Below are positions 44,450 through 56,066 of a DNA stretch of 64,000 bases, in pieces (within the stretch, counting starts at the first letter, position 1; the number at the start of each line of letters is the position of its first letter). The position numbers were made by a program, and so were the translations under genes. Origin of the DNA: Symbiodinium sp. CCMP2592. Its lineage: Eukaryota > Sar > Dinophyceae > Suessiales > Symbiodiniaceae. Under the pieces are notes generated by a model. It had not been told where the DNA came from. It ran no database searches and saw only the letters and a program-made list of their open reading frames with translations. The stretch covers positions 22,501 through 86,500 of the forward strand of contig CAJNDT010006010.1 of assembly GCA_905221615.1 (NCBI GenBank), written 5' to 3'.

Positions 44450-45755
44450 GAAGGCGTCGTTGTCCAAACGAGGAGGACTTTCCGCTCATCCTCGAGCTTT
44501 CAACAGCTGCCGCATTGCTGGTTTCGGACATGTGGCACTGTAGCATCTTCTTCATGGACAACCGTCGAAACTCAACATCATCATTCTGTTCGGAACTCAT
44601 CAGCATGGGCGTGGCTTCAAACATCTCTAGCGGGTACATGAATTGCAACGGCAAGTCAGCATCAGTTCCCGGCAAAGGTACATGGTCTGAGGTAGGTTCA
44701 TGATCCACTGAGAACGGAGTAGGCGTGGCATGTTTCACAACCACCGAACAGTTCCCTTCCTTGCAGACCTGGCCTCCAGTGAGGTACTCGACGAGATTGA
44801 GGATGTAGTGGCCTTTGGCATTTGAGGACATGTGCCGTGCTTCTTCTGGAGGTAGCTCTCGGTGATTAGCTATGTCAGCTGCATTCAGGAAGGAACCGTC
44901 ATTAAAGTCAATGATCATGCCCGCGCCCGTTGCCCCAATGTGACTCATACCTACCAGGATGGGTACCAGCATGTGATGTCTGAACCAGGGTTCCACATAT
45001 TCTGGAGGATTGGGAAGGGCATACACCTCAAACTGCTTGTTCTTTCCAGAAACCTTGGACCCGATGGTAACATGATACTGTGCACGACCCCAAGCCCCAG
45101 AACCATAGCGAAAATATGGCCGACGAGACTGATCGATGGTGATCGTCGCCTGCGAGTCCTGCTCAATGACTGCTGCAATGAGCCTTTGAACACTGGCTTC
45201 AGGACCCGCCGAGGCTGTTGCTCCGCAGTCCAGGAGCCCGGAATCTGGAGAAATAGCATCCCGTTCTTGAGATGCCTGAAAAAGCGAGGGATCGCCAAGG
45301 GAGCCGAGCATCTCCATGCCATAGGCGTTGACTCCGGGGTGTACACGAATCGGCTTGCCACCCTTGCCCTTGTGCATGGGACCCTTGCTCAGCCCAAAGT
45401 TGCCTTTGGTCTTTCCTTTCTTCTTGCCTTTGCCGCCGCCCACGTAGTACACGGTGTCGTCGTAGTAGTCGTAGTCGTACTCCATGGTGTGAGCACCCTT
45501 GCCCTTGCCCTTCTTGCCACCTCCTTTGCAGTCGCGAGCAAAGTGTCCGAAGCCACCGCAAAGGTGGCACTGGTCCGTTGCTATGGCCGCTCGAAAGGCG
45601 GACCCGGCTCCAAAGCCACGATCCTTGCGCACAGCAGCGGTGGCCTGCTGTGCGCGACGCCATGTCATTGCTGCCTCTGAAGCCATTGCCTCTGCAGCGC
45701 GCTCAGCCTGCAAGGCGTCACGGACCTGAGCATTATTCAGCTCCGCATTCGAGAG
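44450..45755 (-). CDS. Copia zinc knuckle and protease
   Basis: In the same frame as gag but after a TAG at 45756-45758. The first methionine downstream is at 45713. Residues 49-62 from that Met form a retroviral-type zinc knuckle, CHLCGGFGHFARDC (C-x2-C-x4-H-x4-C). A glycine/lysine-rich linker follows. The aspartic protease signature is GLLDCGATASAG at about residues 159-170, with catalytic Asp 162. A cysteine replaces the usual Ser/Thr. The frame stays coding to about 44500, then coding moves to another frame. Confidence 0.88.
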
Positions 45756-46865
45756 CTAGTCTGTCTCCGGCTCCTCAGGCGGAAGGTCCCACTCAGATTG
45801 CCAAACCTCGTCCATCTCACCGGCATACTGCCATTGATCCCAGGACTGTGGCGACCAGTCCTCGGCTTCCCAGTCGTTCTGCTCGACATGGTGTTGCTCC
45901 TCGAGATTGAAGACCTGTGGGCCTCCACCTCCATGGTGAGGAGCTTGTCGGCGAGCACCGGACAACTGCTCGTCCCACAGTACCTGCAGAGCGTTAGAGA
46001 TTGACTCGAAATCCAAGCGGTTGGCTGTTGCCGACAGAACATCCCTTCTCTCCTCGAGAGTGAGGCTGGCTGCTTGGAGCAGCCTCCATCCCCTCAACAC
46101 GTCCAGGATGAAGGAGTCAAAGGTGTCGTCCTCTGTCTGAACACCACGATGCTGAGGAACACGATGGGATCTCCTCGAGGTCTGGGAGCCTGTCTCGGGG
46201 GGAGTTTGGCCCTCTCCACCTTGGTCTTCAGGTGGAGCTCGATTGCTGGGTGTCTGGACTTCTCGTTCCTCGACTGTCTCCTCAGCGTCCGGTCCACCTT
46301 CCATGAACTCGCCCTCGTCCTCGTCGTCCTCATACCAGGATCGGCGCCACCACCAGCTTGAAGACCGGTCCTGCCACCGGTCGTGGCTCTCCTCCTCTTT
46401 CTTCAGGAGGGTCTCCAAACCGAAGAGCTGCTTGTCGATCGTGATCCCCTGGCGTTCTTCACGTAAGCGAACAAGAGCTTCATTAAACTCCTCAAAGCCA
46501 AGGGTCTCCCGAACCAAGAAGTTCGTGATGCTCTCTCCAGGTTGGCGCCGGAACTGGAAGTATTGTGCCATGATCGCCGCTGCGTTCGGCAAAGACCTGC
46601 GCACCAGGGGCGAGGCAGCTAATTTCCTCAGGTAGATCAAGACCCCGAGGTCGCTGTCAAACTCCCCTTGTGGCCACGACATGGCCAACAACCTGGCGCT
46701 ACCAGAAAGGCGCCCGATCAACCGCGTCGCCAGGTACCTTCTCTGGGTGTGCTTGGTGCTCTGAACATACCAGGCAACCTCTCTAGCATAACGTCGCCAC
46801 CCCTTTGGGTGTCCATCCCATACAGGAATGGTACCGCCGCTGTCTCCTCCTTCGGTAAAAGGCAT
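45756..46865 (-). CDS. gag: Copia gag-like protein (369 aa)
   Basis: Starts MPFTEGGDSGGTIPVWDGHP at 46865, about 220 bp inside the primer binding site. The N-terminal half is capsid-like: WDGHPKGWRRYAREVAWYVQ, LIGRLSGSARLLAMSWPQGE, and helices to LGFEEFNEALVRLREERQG. The C-terminal half is acidic, tryptophan-rich and low in complexity. It ends PPEEPETD at TAG 45756-45758. Downstream sequence continues in the same frame into the zinc knuckle, so the TAG is either a readthrough signal or an inactivating change. Confidence 0.88.
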   Translation of the reverse strand: MPFTEGGDSGGTIPVWDGHPKGWRRYAREVAWYVQSTKHTQRRYLATRLIGRLSGSARLLAMSWPQGEFDSDLGVLIYLRKLAASPLVRRSLPNAAAIMAQYFQFRRQPGESITNFLVRETLGFEEFNEALVRLREERQGITIDKQLFGLETLLKKEEESHDRWQDRSSSWWWRRSWYEDDEDEGEFMEGGPDAEETVEEREVQTPSNRAPPEDQGGEGQTPPETGSQTSRRSHRVPQHRGVQTEDDTFDSFILDVLRGWRLLQAASLTLEERRDVLSATANRLDFESISNALQVLWDEQLSGARRQAPHHGGGGPQVFNLEEQHHVEQNDWEAEDWSPQSWDQWQYAGEMDEVWQSEWDLPPEEPETD

Positions 46866-47082
46866 CTCTTCTGCAAGGTCTGATCTCCGGTACAGTCAGA
46901 AGCTCTCCGTGAAAACCGCGAAGAACCGCAAACTCTACCAGATACAACCAAAGACAGTTCAGTTACCACTCGAAGAAGAAGATCACTGGGAAACGACAGC
47001 CTGCCAGTTAAAGGCTTTCCAGGTGGTGCCCCAAAGGGCCAGATAAGCACCTCAGCGAAGCTCCAGGTCCTGGTCCGAAGGT

Positions 47083-47094
47083 GCTCCGCTACCA
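47083..47094 (-). promoter_or_regulatory. Primer binding site of the copia element
   Basis: On the minus strand, one base after the 5' LTR, the sequence reads TGGTAGCGGAGC. It is complementary to a 3' tRNA end GCTCCGCTACCA and close to the initiator-methionine tRNA type used by many copia elements (TGGTATCAGAGC in plants). Which tRNA matches in this organism is not known from the window. Confidence 0.75.
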
Positions 47095-47095
47095 G

Positions 47096-47353
47096 TGCAG
47101 TAGCGGAGGCGCTAGCTGCACTGGCAGATAAGATAGATCACACGAACCGGTCCAGCACAAAGCGTTGAATGGGCTCAGCAATGGTGTTAGATCTCAAGAG
47201 AAGCCCTCTTAGAGCTTGGATGTGCACAAAGACGCGCGGAGGTCTTTTCTCGTGCCTATGGCTGCTCACAGGCGTGAAGGCTCAAAAGGGCTGAAAGCCA
47301 AAACGTGGCATCAAGATACAATGCAACAACCACAGGAGGCTACGACTGTTGCA
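47096..47353 (-). repeat. 5' LTR of the copia element (258 bp)
   Basis: Begins TGCAGTAGC and ends CTGTTGCA. Nearly identical to 19318-19583. Should contain the element promoter, but I see no clear TATA box. Confidence 0.95.
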
Positions 47354-47358
47354 GATTC
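47354..47358. repeat. Right target-site duplication of the copia element (GATTC)
   Basis: Direct repeat of 19313-19317, immediately outside the LTR end. Confidence 0.92.
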
Positions 47359-47450
47359 TGATAGTTTCGCGCCTTTTGGGTCGCCGCAGCCTTGGCCTGC
47401 GTCATGTTGGCCTTCTTCTCTTCGGCAGCCTGCATTGCTTCCTGCAGAGA
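47354..47450 (-). pseudogene. Upstream half of the host exon split by the copia element
   Basis: Minus-strand translation contains SLQEAMQAAEEKKANMTQAK, then AAATQKARNYQN, reaching the LTR at the GATTC duplication (47354-47358). The codon interrupted here is completed by the sequence at 19317 and below, giving NPEVNVAQ. A plausible AG acceptor precedes SLQEA. Composition is strongly helical, like the exon clusters at 12-19 kb. Confidence 0.7.
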
Positions 47451-48499
47451 TCTGTGAGTCTGTGAATCTGGGCCGGAGGGGTGTCCAGGAAGCAGATCGA
47501 GTCGCAAGAACAAAGATGCCCAATGGCTACGCAGGTGGCCCAACCCCACGATATAGCTTCAATAGACGTCGGTGATCCACCGCTTGAAAGTTTCTCAGCA
47601 ACTCTCAGCCGGCATGCCGGGCGCTCGGATGGGCACGGCTCTGGAGCTAGAGTCAGTTAGAGGTTGCACCACTGCGCCAGTCACCAAGGCTCCTGAGCAT
47701 GCCGACCCGCTCGTCGAATGGCCTCACAAAGTGCAAGGGGTGGGCCATCTACATGGTCATTCGACTTGCCACTTCAAAGACATGAGTGCCCAAGGGCAAG
47801 AATTATCTTCCACCTTGCTGATCTTGGCCGGAACCAACTTCATCTCCTGTGAGAGCTGGAGTACGGGAGTTCGTGTGCGACAACCGATTGCGGAGACTCA
47901 ATTACTGTGAGACTCCGCCAGAGATCAGAGAGCGCCGTTCGCCGAGCGCGTCAACTTGGCAGTTGAATTGTCTAAGGCGTAAGCAAATTCCTTTGACAAA
48001 TCAAACATCTCCACGAAGCCGGAAGCCCAAGGACTGGTCGCAGCAAACGCTACTGGCGACTACGGGGCCAAACGAACATCTACACAGGAAGCAACAGGTC
48101 TACTCGATCGGTATAGAGGGAGCAAAGCAAGACAGAGGCAAACAGAGCAGAAGAACGCATTTCTGTGCTAAACGTGTATATGTATATCAAAGGAAGTCAG
48201 CAAGTAGAGAGCGAGAGAGGGTCACAATACAGGCATAGATGCGTAGATGCACATGTGCGTGCCGTGCATGCTGGGATGCTTGCATGTTTGTCACGGTTTT
48301 CATGTCGACAGGGTGCCCGACGTTCTGTGGAAAAACTATCAGCTGTCCTGGTCAAGGCCCTCTTCCAGGAAGGCTTCTTGGTGGGTCCTGAGCAAGCCCA
48401 GACAGCTTGATGGATCGTGCTGGCTTATACGGGTCCATTCCACAGGGTTCTCAATGTATCTCGTGTGCGTTGGCCGCGTTGGGGCATTCAGCGAAGCCT

Positions 48500-50590
48500 G
48501 TGCCCAGAACATTGCACTGCCATTCCTCGAGATATTGCTTCGCTTGCATCTGCAACCATCGGCCTTGCACAGGTTCCTTCCACTGGGCATTTGAGCGAGG
48601 CTTTTGGGGAGGATCCAGGAGAGTCAGCTTCCAAAGCACTGAGACAAGTTAGACTTGTGCCTGAGGCTTTCCTGATCATGCGAAGCTAGCGAACTACCGA
48701 GAGCGCATCACATCCAACGTCGGCCTTCTGAGATAGCCCGAGAAAGCTCCTTTGCACCCGACGTATGCTCTTGACTCTTGGATCCCTGGCGGTGTGGGAG
48801 GACGCTAAAGTAGTCCTGACAAGTTCTCAACGTATCATGATTTGCTGGGCGAAATCCCAATCAAGGTAGCCGTCAAACCTTAGACCATGCACTCCAGCTG
48901 CCTTGCTGCCGGAATGAAAAAGCCACGCTGTGGATATGAACTCCGAATGAGCCCTTTGCCCCCCATTGTGACTTCGGACTCCTTATCAACACAGTTGCCC
49001 AATGCGGTTTGCAGTGCTAGTCGCTGGTCAGTCAGGTACTAGGTAGGATGATATTGGATTGTCGGCTGTCTAGGGTCTGTCAACACCGCCAAACACACCT
49101 GCATGTGGACAGCCCCTGATCTGCATATGCTAGGACGGCGACTCTTCACGCACTGCTGCTGCGAGGCCAACGAGCAAAGCGATCACCGAAAAATAACGTG
49201 CCATGTCTCCTTAGTCGTCTTCGTGTTGAAAGCTGCTACTCACATTCGACGCATAGCACCACATTCACACCTTGCGTCGCATGTTGCTTCACTGCAGGAA
49301 AGCCCCTTCGACGGCCCATAAAATCATCATCATCATCATCAACATCATCATCATGGTGACAAGCCACCTTCGTAGTGGTTCTCTTCCTCCACTCTTTGTG
49401 GCGGTCAGCGTCACAATTACCATCGTCATCCCAATAAGAATTCCTCATCTGCCTCTTCGTTCTTCATCGTCATCGCGAACGGCGCTACTTAATTATCATC
49501 AACATCGAAACCGTAATCGTCGCTATCATCATCGTCATCGTCGTCACCATTGAAACAATACTCATCTTCTTCTTACTCATCCTGATCCTCAATACATTCG
49601 TCTTCCACCTCACCCGCGCCCCCCACTAGCTTGGGGGAAGCTGCCTTGGCAGAACGGGAACCTGTCTCTTAGAGTTACTTCGAATTTGGATATCACCTTT
49701 TGGCGTTTGGCTGATCTTGCAGGACAGGTGAGCTGGAGGAAGACGTCTGACAAACAGCCAAGTCGCGACAGAGTGGATGTGAATGAAATGCGCAGAAACA
49801 GGGCACAACAACTCTAGAGACAAGCTTGAGGCTTCAAGTGCTGCGGTGGCAAAGCAATCTGAAAGTGCCTACAGGCAGCGTGCCTAAACCACGAGCCAGA
49901 AACACAGGCCCCGGAAACAAAGGTGAACCAAGTCCGGCGTTGCCATCTCGAGCCCCTTCCCAAGTCCTCCTTCTTGAGATAGTCGCGAGAGCCCTCGGGA
50001 AGCCTCTCGGATGAAAAAGCACCCTAGTTCTGGTCATTCTTCACAAGACAGGACGAGACACAGTCCGCTCCAGCTGCTATGCTTGCGAAGACGATTAGTG
50101 CTTAAATTAACAACTTTCGCGAGCAAATCCAAGGCCCCATCTCGAGGAGCAAGAACTTGCTCTCAGGACTCCTAGATTGGTCCTACATCAATACGTTTTG
50201 ATTCAGCGATCCTTTTAGCATATAGTTTGCGTGCGCAAACTAAAGACTTGTTTTCCGAGATGCTTTTTGGGAGCGGCCAGAATGACTTCGACCGCGTTAG
50301 CGACGATGAAGTTCCTGAGCATCGATATTGAGTAAATCGACATGGGCAGCATAGGAACGAAAGACAACGGCAGTGCGGTGGACACTCGCGGGTGAAAAAG
50401 ATGGAGACCACAAACGGCTCCATCTTTGTGCGAGCCTGCGGAGTCTGCCGAAGCCTCGACATCCGGCCTGTACCCGACGCACATACGAGTTTAGAACCAT
50501 AGGCATGAATCTGCTGTCAGGCTGCTTGGAAGTCACCAGGTTCATGACGGGACGCTCAGCCTGTGAAACAGCCGGCTGGGTTTCATCCAT
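48500..50590 (-). CDS. Candidate exons of the split host gene (cluster D)
   Basis: Minus-strand segments in transcription order. 50590 to about 50474 contains ETQPAVSQAERPVMNLVTSK, then QPDSRFMPMVLNSYVRR. About 50410-50250 contains ALPLSFVPMLPMSIYSISML and RNFIVANAVEVILAAPKKHL, a hydrophobic, possibly membrane-associated stretch. About 50010-49939 contains RLPEGSRDYLKKEDLGRGSR. About 48620-48500 contains AQWKEPVQGRWLQMQAKQYL, then EEWQCNVLG. They share strand and style with the split exon. Family unknown and borders approximate. Confidence 0.45.
49319..49352. repeat. (ATC)n trinucleotide repeat
   Basis: ATCATCATC run. Further ATC/GTC-rich sequence follows to about 49560. Confidence 0.85.
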
Positions 50591-50825
50591 TTGGGAGGTT
50601 CTCCATCACATTGGACCCAATAATACTGTTCGCGGTGCGCAGGTTTCCAGATTTCTCGAGTATACTCAAGGCCCTCTTGTATCGGGCAGGGCCCGAGTCA
50701 GCAAACAGAGTCAAAAACAGCGGGGCGAGGCCAGGGTCAGCAAACAAGCCGGACGGCAAACATCAAGATCGAAGCCAGTCTTTTTCCTCGAAACAAGCGG
50801 GACGTGTTCTTGCCGAGCGCCGGTT

Positions 50826-51285
50826 GGAATCGCCGAATGAGGGGGCGTGTTTAAGATGTGTGATGAATCGGAATGGCCACATGAGCGTGTTCAATATAAA
50901 TATATATATATATATATATATAATATATATATATATATATACACATGCTAAGCCGGAATCGCCAAATGACGGGGCATGTTTCAATCAAACATATGATGAA
51001 CCGGAATTGCCATGTGAGGGGGCGTGCTTAAGATATAGGATGAACCGGAATCGCCAAAGAAGGGGGCATGTTTCAGACATATGATGAACCGGTATCGTCA
51101 AATGAGGGGGCGTGTGCAAGATATATGATAAGCCGGAATCGCCAAATGAGGGGCATGTTTAAGATATATGGTGAACCGGAAGCGCCATATAAGGGAGCGT
51201 GTTCAAAAATATTATGAGCCGGAATCGCCACATGAGGGGCCGTTCTTAAGATACATGATGAATCCGAATCGCCAAATCTGCTTTC
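50826..51285. repeat. Tandem repeat array with CCGGAATCGCCAAATGAGGG unit
   Basis: Nine to ten diverged units of roughly 45-60 bp. Each contains AACCGGAATCGCCAAATGAG (or a variant), GGGGCGTGTT and AAGATATATGATG. An AT microsatellite (about 50896-50941) interrupts the second unit. There are no open frames of note, so this looks like a local satellite. Confidence 0.88.
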
Positions 51286-51464
51286 CTATCCGGTCCATGC
51301 CGGACGCTTTTGCGACAGGTGGCCGTCTGCTTCCTGACTCGTTTTGCCGAAAGGGCCCGGAATTGCTGACATGCCAGCTGCTCTGCTCTTGTATCAGGAT
51401 GGGAAGATTGGCAACAACAGAAACTCGTACCACTTCTGCCCCAAATTCTGCTACTGGAACGACG

Positions 51465-51586
51465 GCCGCCGCCGCCGCTGCTGCTGCTGCTCATGCTGCT
51501 GCTACTGCTGCTGGCGGCTATGGCTACTGCTACTCCTACTCCTGCTGCCGCTGCTGCTCCAACGACGACGACTGCTACCACTACTG

Positions 51587-51618
<32 letters not shown>

Positions 51619-51708
51619 GCTACTACTACTACTGCTACTACTACTACTACTACTACTACTAAAACTACTAAAACTACTCAAACTACTAAAACTACTAAAA
51701 CTACTAAA

Positions 51709-51762
<54 letters not shown>

Positions 51763-51763
51763 G

Positions 51764-51800
<37 letters not shown>

Positions 51801-51848
51801 TACTACTGCTACTACTACTACTACTACTCCTCCTACTACTACGTTACT
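51465..51848. repeat. (CTA)n / (CTG)n trinucleotide tract
   Basis: Long ACT/TAC trinucleotide run with CTG and AAACT interruptions. Long poly-threonine and poly-leucine frames are repeat translations. Confidence 0.95.
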
Positions 51849-54554
51849 GAATCCTCGACCCTCATGTGCCTTGGATGGGGGGCCGTGGCGCGTCTGCGGC
51901 TTGAGCTCCTTGGGGGCCAAAGCCTCCAAGAGATAGATGGGCAAAGATGGCATGAGGGTTTCAGTCGAAGCCGAAGCTTGCACAGAACTGAAACAAATCA
52001 GTACAGCGTCAGCAGTTCAACAAGCTCGATTTCGGCCGAATGCGCGAGCGAAACTCATCGCCTGGGCCTTGCGACCTTTCTATCGGGATGCAGGATCACA
52101 GCAAGACAGCCGACTCCGGAATCTGTTCTTTGAAACCTCCCCGTTTGTCGGGGCTTTTGAATCGCAAAGATACCACGTTCCCATGGGCATGACAGACGAG
52201 TTTTCTCATGCTTGTGTTATACTGCTTGCTTGTCTTGGCCGCATAGGCTCTCCGTTTCTGCATGTCGCTAGATTCCTGTCACGTGCCGCTGACTGGCCAC
52301 AGTGCAGACGGTCAACTGCAGAACACACCCACACAGTGCGACTACAGATTGTCCTCTCGTTGTGGAATGGACGTCAGCTTTTGGGCTGCTCACAGGTGAA
52401 AGCCGTACATCTTCATCGCATGCGACCTTCCAACCCCCGCCCCACCACCCCCACCTGAGAAAAAAAGAGAGGCAACTTCCGACACTGATCCAAGCCTATA
52501 TATATTCGCACGCTGCAACGCATGAGACCTGTCGAACTATCTAAATCGTCCTCGCCAGTCTTGCCAGATCGGGCATTCTGCCTCGGGGTGTTCGCGCTTC
52601 ATCTCAGAGAGTGTCAACACCTTCCGGGAGAAAGCTTTCTGGATGTTGCACTACAGCAAACCAAGACAGCGCTCTTCCGCGACGTTCTGTGCCTTCCCTC
52701 CGCTCTTGGTGCACTTCTTCAGGTAACCCGCGGGCTCGCTGGCATAGTGGCCACGCGGCTTTCCCAAGGTGGAGTGAGACCTGGGGCTCTCAAACAGCCA
52801 GGATTCCAAGTGGCTGCTGGCATGGTGGGTCGGGCCCTCCAGAACAAGGTATCATGCCCTTGGCTAGTTGCATATCTAGGTTCCTGCTGCACTTCGTGTT
52901 CAGAACTCCGGCGCAAAAAGCCGCAGTCATGGACACAGCATCCTGTCCCGGAAAAGGGCTCCTTGCCTGCATGTACAATCTTTTGAATACTGGCATGTTT
53001 GGCTTCTTGGACCGGAGTATCAGTTTTGCCAAACGGCTTACTGCTTTTGCAGAGCAGGTTTAATTGATGTAGATACCACTTGGTGCATCAGAGCCGAGTT
53101 CTTTCATCGTCAGCTTGTTCACTGGTGTCGTGCCAAACCTAAGGCTAGCAAGCCGGGGCCGGCTTCGACGAGGAACCAGGCACGATGAGCTTGATGGCTC
53201 GGCAACCACACCACATGTACATCTCAAGCTGGCAAAAGGACCTGCCCTGAAGCCTCCGGTAAGCAACGCAACGCACCAAGAGCTTCTGAATTTCACCGCG
53301 GTTCTGGTTCTGGGGTGCGAATGTCGGGGTTGCGGACCCCAAAGTCATGATTCAGGCAGTGACGAAGTTCTCTTTTCTGTTCCGCCGGTCGTGCTGCCGT
53401 CCTTCTTGTCCCTGTGTAACACATCAATAAATGGCCTCTGGCTCCAGCCTCTTCGCTTCTACAGCCACTCGCTGTTGGGAATGAGAAAGCATTATCCGCC
53501 CGAAGTGACCAATCTAGCATTGCTTGCAGCCGTCGGCCATGCGAAACCCTCGCGGCAGTGCTTGCTTCACAAGCACAGAAGGCTACAACGACGGGAAATT
53601 GCGCAAACCATGTCCGTGAGGCAAAAAGTGTTAGATTCAGCGATCTGTTCCCTTCCAGATTGCACTTAGATAAAGTCTGGACCGATGCACTTCTGACTTC
53701 TGTACAACTATGGCCACTATCTACAGGTCCTCGTCGTAGAGTGTCTGACGTCTGATCTGCCGCCGGTTTGCGCAGCCTGCACTCCCTCCCGAACCTACAC
53801 GCTTGCTGCCACACTGCTTTCATGATTTCTTGTCGGACCTTCGACTTCTGCCCACGGTCAAGGAACTGCATACCGTCTTTTCGCGCGGTGTGCTTTCTGC
53901 TCTCCGCGCTCAGCGTGCGAACTTCGATGTCGATGTGCTCAGCAAACAGGGCATGCATCATGCCATGTTGATTGTTATTGTCGCTTCAGAAGCTGAGCTC
54001 CTAAGAGCTGAGCCCAAGCGCAGCACGTCGATTCGAAGGCTGCTGGTACATGAGCATAAAGAACCATTCGAAGATTGCTTTGGGTCACCAATCTCCTCTG
54101 GAATAAGAAAAATCGCCAGCATCTCGGGAGCAAACTGCTGCTCCCGGCATGCGTTTCAAATTTGGTTGAGGACCCACGTGCTCTCGCTGCAGTTGGAGAC
54201 AGCAACAGGCCAAGATCCAAAACCCCCAAGCCCTAAATCCTAAGTTTCCACAGCTCCATCCCCCGTCCCTCAAGCCCTGCCCTACCATTGTGGGCAAGCG
54301 TTCTGGACCAGAGGTTGACAACTCCGGGTTTCTGAGGTGTACATTTTGCCGCAGGTATGATTCCTGGAGGGTAGGTACAGTGAAGCTTGCACAATTCTCA
54401 ATGTCAAGCTTCATGAAGAATGATGGCTTACGTGCGGCACCATACAAAGACCAAGAGCATCAGCAACTCCTCAGGTTTGGTACAACTCCACAGGCACAGG
54501 CTCGCCGACCGTACTGTTCATGATGACAAAATTACTAAGGACAAGAAAGAGACT

Positions 54555-54580
54555 GTGATGATGATGATGATGATGAAGAC
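54555..54580. repeat. (GAT)n trinucleotide repeat
   Basis: Short GATGATGAT run. Confidence 0.85.
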
Positions 54581-55807
54581 GATAATGATGGTGCCGATAG
54601 TTGTGCCTGCGCTGCTGTTTTCTACGGCTGTTGCTGCCCTCGCTTCTGCTCACAGGACTACGGCCACTACTGCCGCCTTTGTTTCCCCGCGGCCGATCAC
54701 AATTACTGGCGACGACGATGACGATCGTGTTTATACTTTTCCTGCCTTCGCACAGGCTCCGCGGTGGGGCCGGTACCGATCGGACAACCGACTGGAGCAA
54801 CCATGAACCTCGTTTAACAACAGGACCATAACCATTTGTGGTTTCTGCTATCGTTTCTGCTACCTTTTCCTTCATACTAGCAGAAGGGATAGAAGCCTGC
54901 CGGCCATCGGAAATATCATCGTATTGCCAATGTGATGTTTTACCATCTCTGCAGCACCAGGAGTAGTAGAACAAGAGAGTGGTGACCACGCTGCCTGAGG
55001 CCCTCGTGTCTCTGGCGATGCCGGCTGAGTGTATTTCAAGGCAGCTTGCTGATTCCACTCTGCGGCTGCGGCATCAGCTAGTAATTAAGGCTGGTGCAGC
55101 GTGCAGTCCCCTTCACGATAACGCGGTGGGGAAAGACAACGTTTGACTCATGAGCCGATGCAAAAGAAACAGCAGCATCAGAGGGGCTTCTTGTCGGCCA
55201 AGAAGCGGCCATTGAACTCGAAGCATTCCTGCTAGCAACATTAGCCCCCAGGAACTGTACACGGGGTTCCTGATCTGCAAGAAGACTATATTAACCTTTA
55301 AGCCGCGATGGACCAGACAAACTCAGGAGTACAGCAATGCGACATGTGTCACCGGAGCATGTGGCTCAAGGTTGATGATTCAGACAAGTGAAGATGAGGT
55401 TTGGCAACTTTGGAGTGGGAGATTGAGAGCCTGGGGCCGGGCACAAACTGCTCCCAGGGCGAGGCCATATCATCGTCTTGATGAAGTCCTATTCTGTTCG
55501 AGTCAGCATTAACAATTAACAGTCCGAGTCTTCTCCTTCCAGTAATATGATGTGGCAGTCTGTGTAGTCGAGAGACCCTCAGTGATGTGTTTTGGCCGGG
55601 GCTCACACAGGAGCCAGGCCAGGATTCCTCCAGATTGTGCTCTGCCATGCTCGGAGTTGCAAGGGTTTTGCAAAGCCTGTTCATCATCTTCTCAGGACTT
55701 TACAAAGTCTGAAGCTTTCAAGGCATTCTTTAATTTTCTCAGGATTCAAAGAGGTCTGAGGCCGGATCTCCATGACTTTGGGCGGCTGTTCTCCTCTACC
55801 CCCACCT

Positions 55808-56066
55808 CACTACTAACTCCTACTCCTACTCCTACTCCTACTGCTACTGCTACTGCTACTGCTACTGCTACTGCTACTGCTGCTGCTGCTGCTGCTCCTG
55901 CTGCTGCTCCTGCTGCTGCTGCTGCTGCTACTGCTACTACTGCTACTGCTACTACTACTACTACTACTACAACAACTAGTACTGCTACTACGACGACGAC
56001 GACGACGACGACGACTACTACTACTACTACTACTACTACCACTACCATTACAATAACAACTACTAC
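55808..56066. repeat. (CTA/CTG/CTC)n trinucleotide tract
   Basis: ACTCCT, ACTGCT, GCTGCT and ACGACG trinucleotide blocks in series, much like the tract at 51465-51848. Alanine/threonine and serine frames are repeat translations. Confidence 0.95.

Larger units (their letters stand above)
19318..47353 (-). mobile_element. Ty1/copia-type LTR retrotransposon, interrupted by a 19.7-kb DNA transposon
   Basis: Complete LTR element on the minus strand: 5' LTR 47096-47353, primer binding site, gag, zinc knuckle, protease, integrase, reverse transcriptase, RNase H and 3' LTR 19318-19583, flanked by GATTC duplications. Integrase before reverse transcriptase gives the copia order. Without the insert at 20200-39942 plus 2 bp the element is about 8.29 kb. 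LTRs start TG and end CA, and differ by one substitution and one 8-bp indel, so insertion was recent. The coding region nevertheless has an in-frame TAG after gag, frame changes near 44.45 and 43.9 kb, and a 5-bp tandem duplication near 41.0 kb. This copy is not autonomous unless recoding is used. It sits in a host exon. Confidence 0.92.

Noticed and set aside
51344-51983. Poly-leucine, poly-threonine and valine-rich frames
   Set aside because: Translations of a trinucleotide repeat, open in every frame.
51937-52458. 173-codon plus-strand frame
   Set aside because: Mixed composition without a domain or neighbouring plus-strand exons. Probably accidental.
53293-53961. 222-codon minus-strand frame
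   Set aside because: The first 60 residues look somewhat protein-like but there is no domain, and a comparable plus-strand frame overlaps. Not enough to call a gene.
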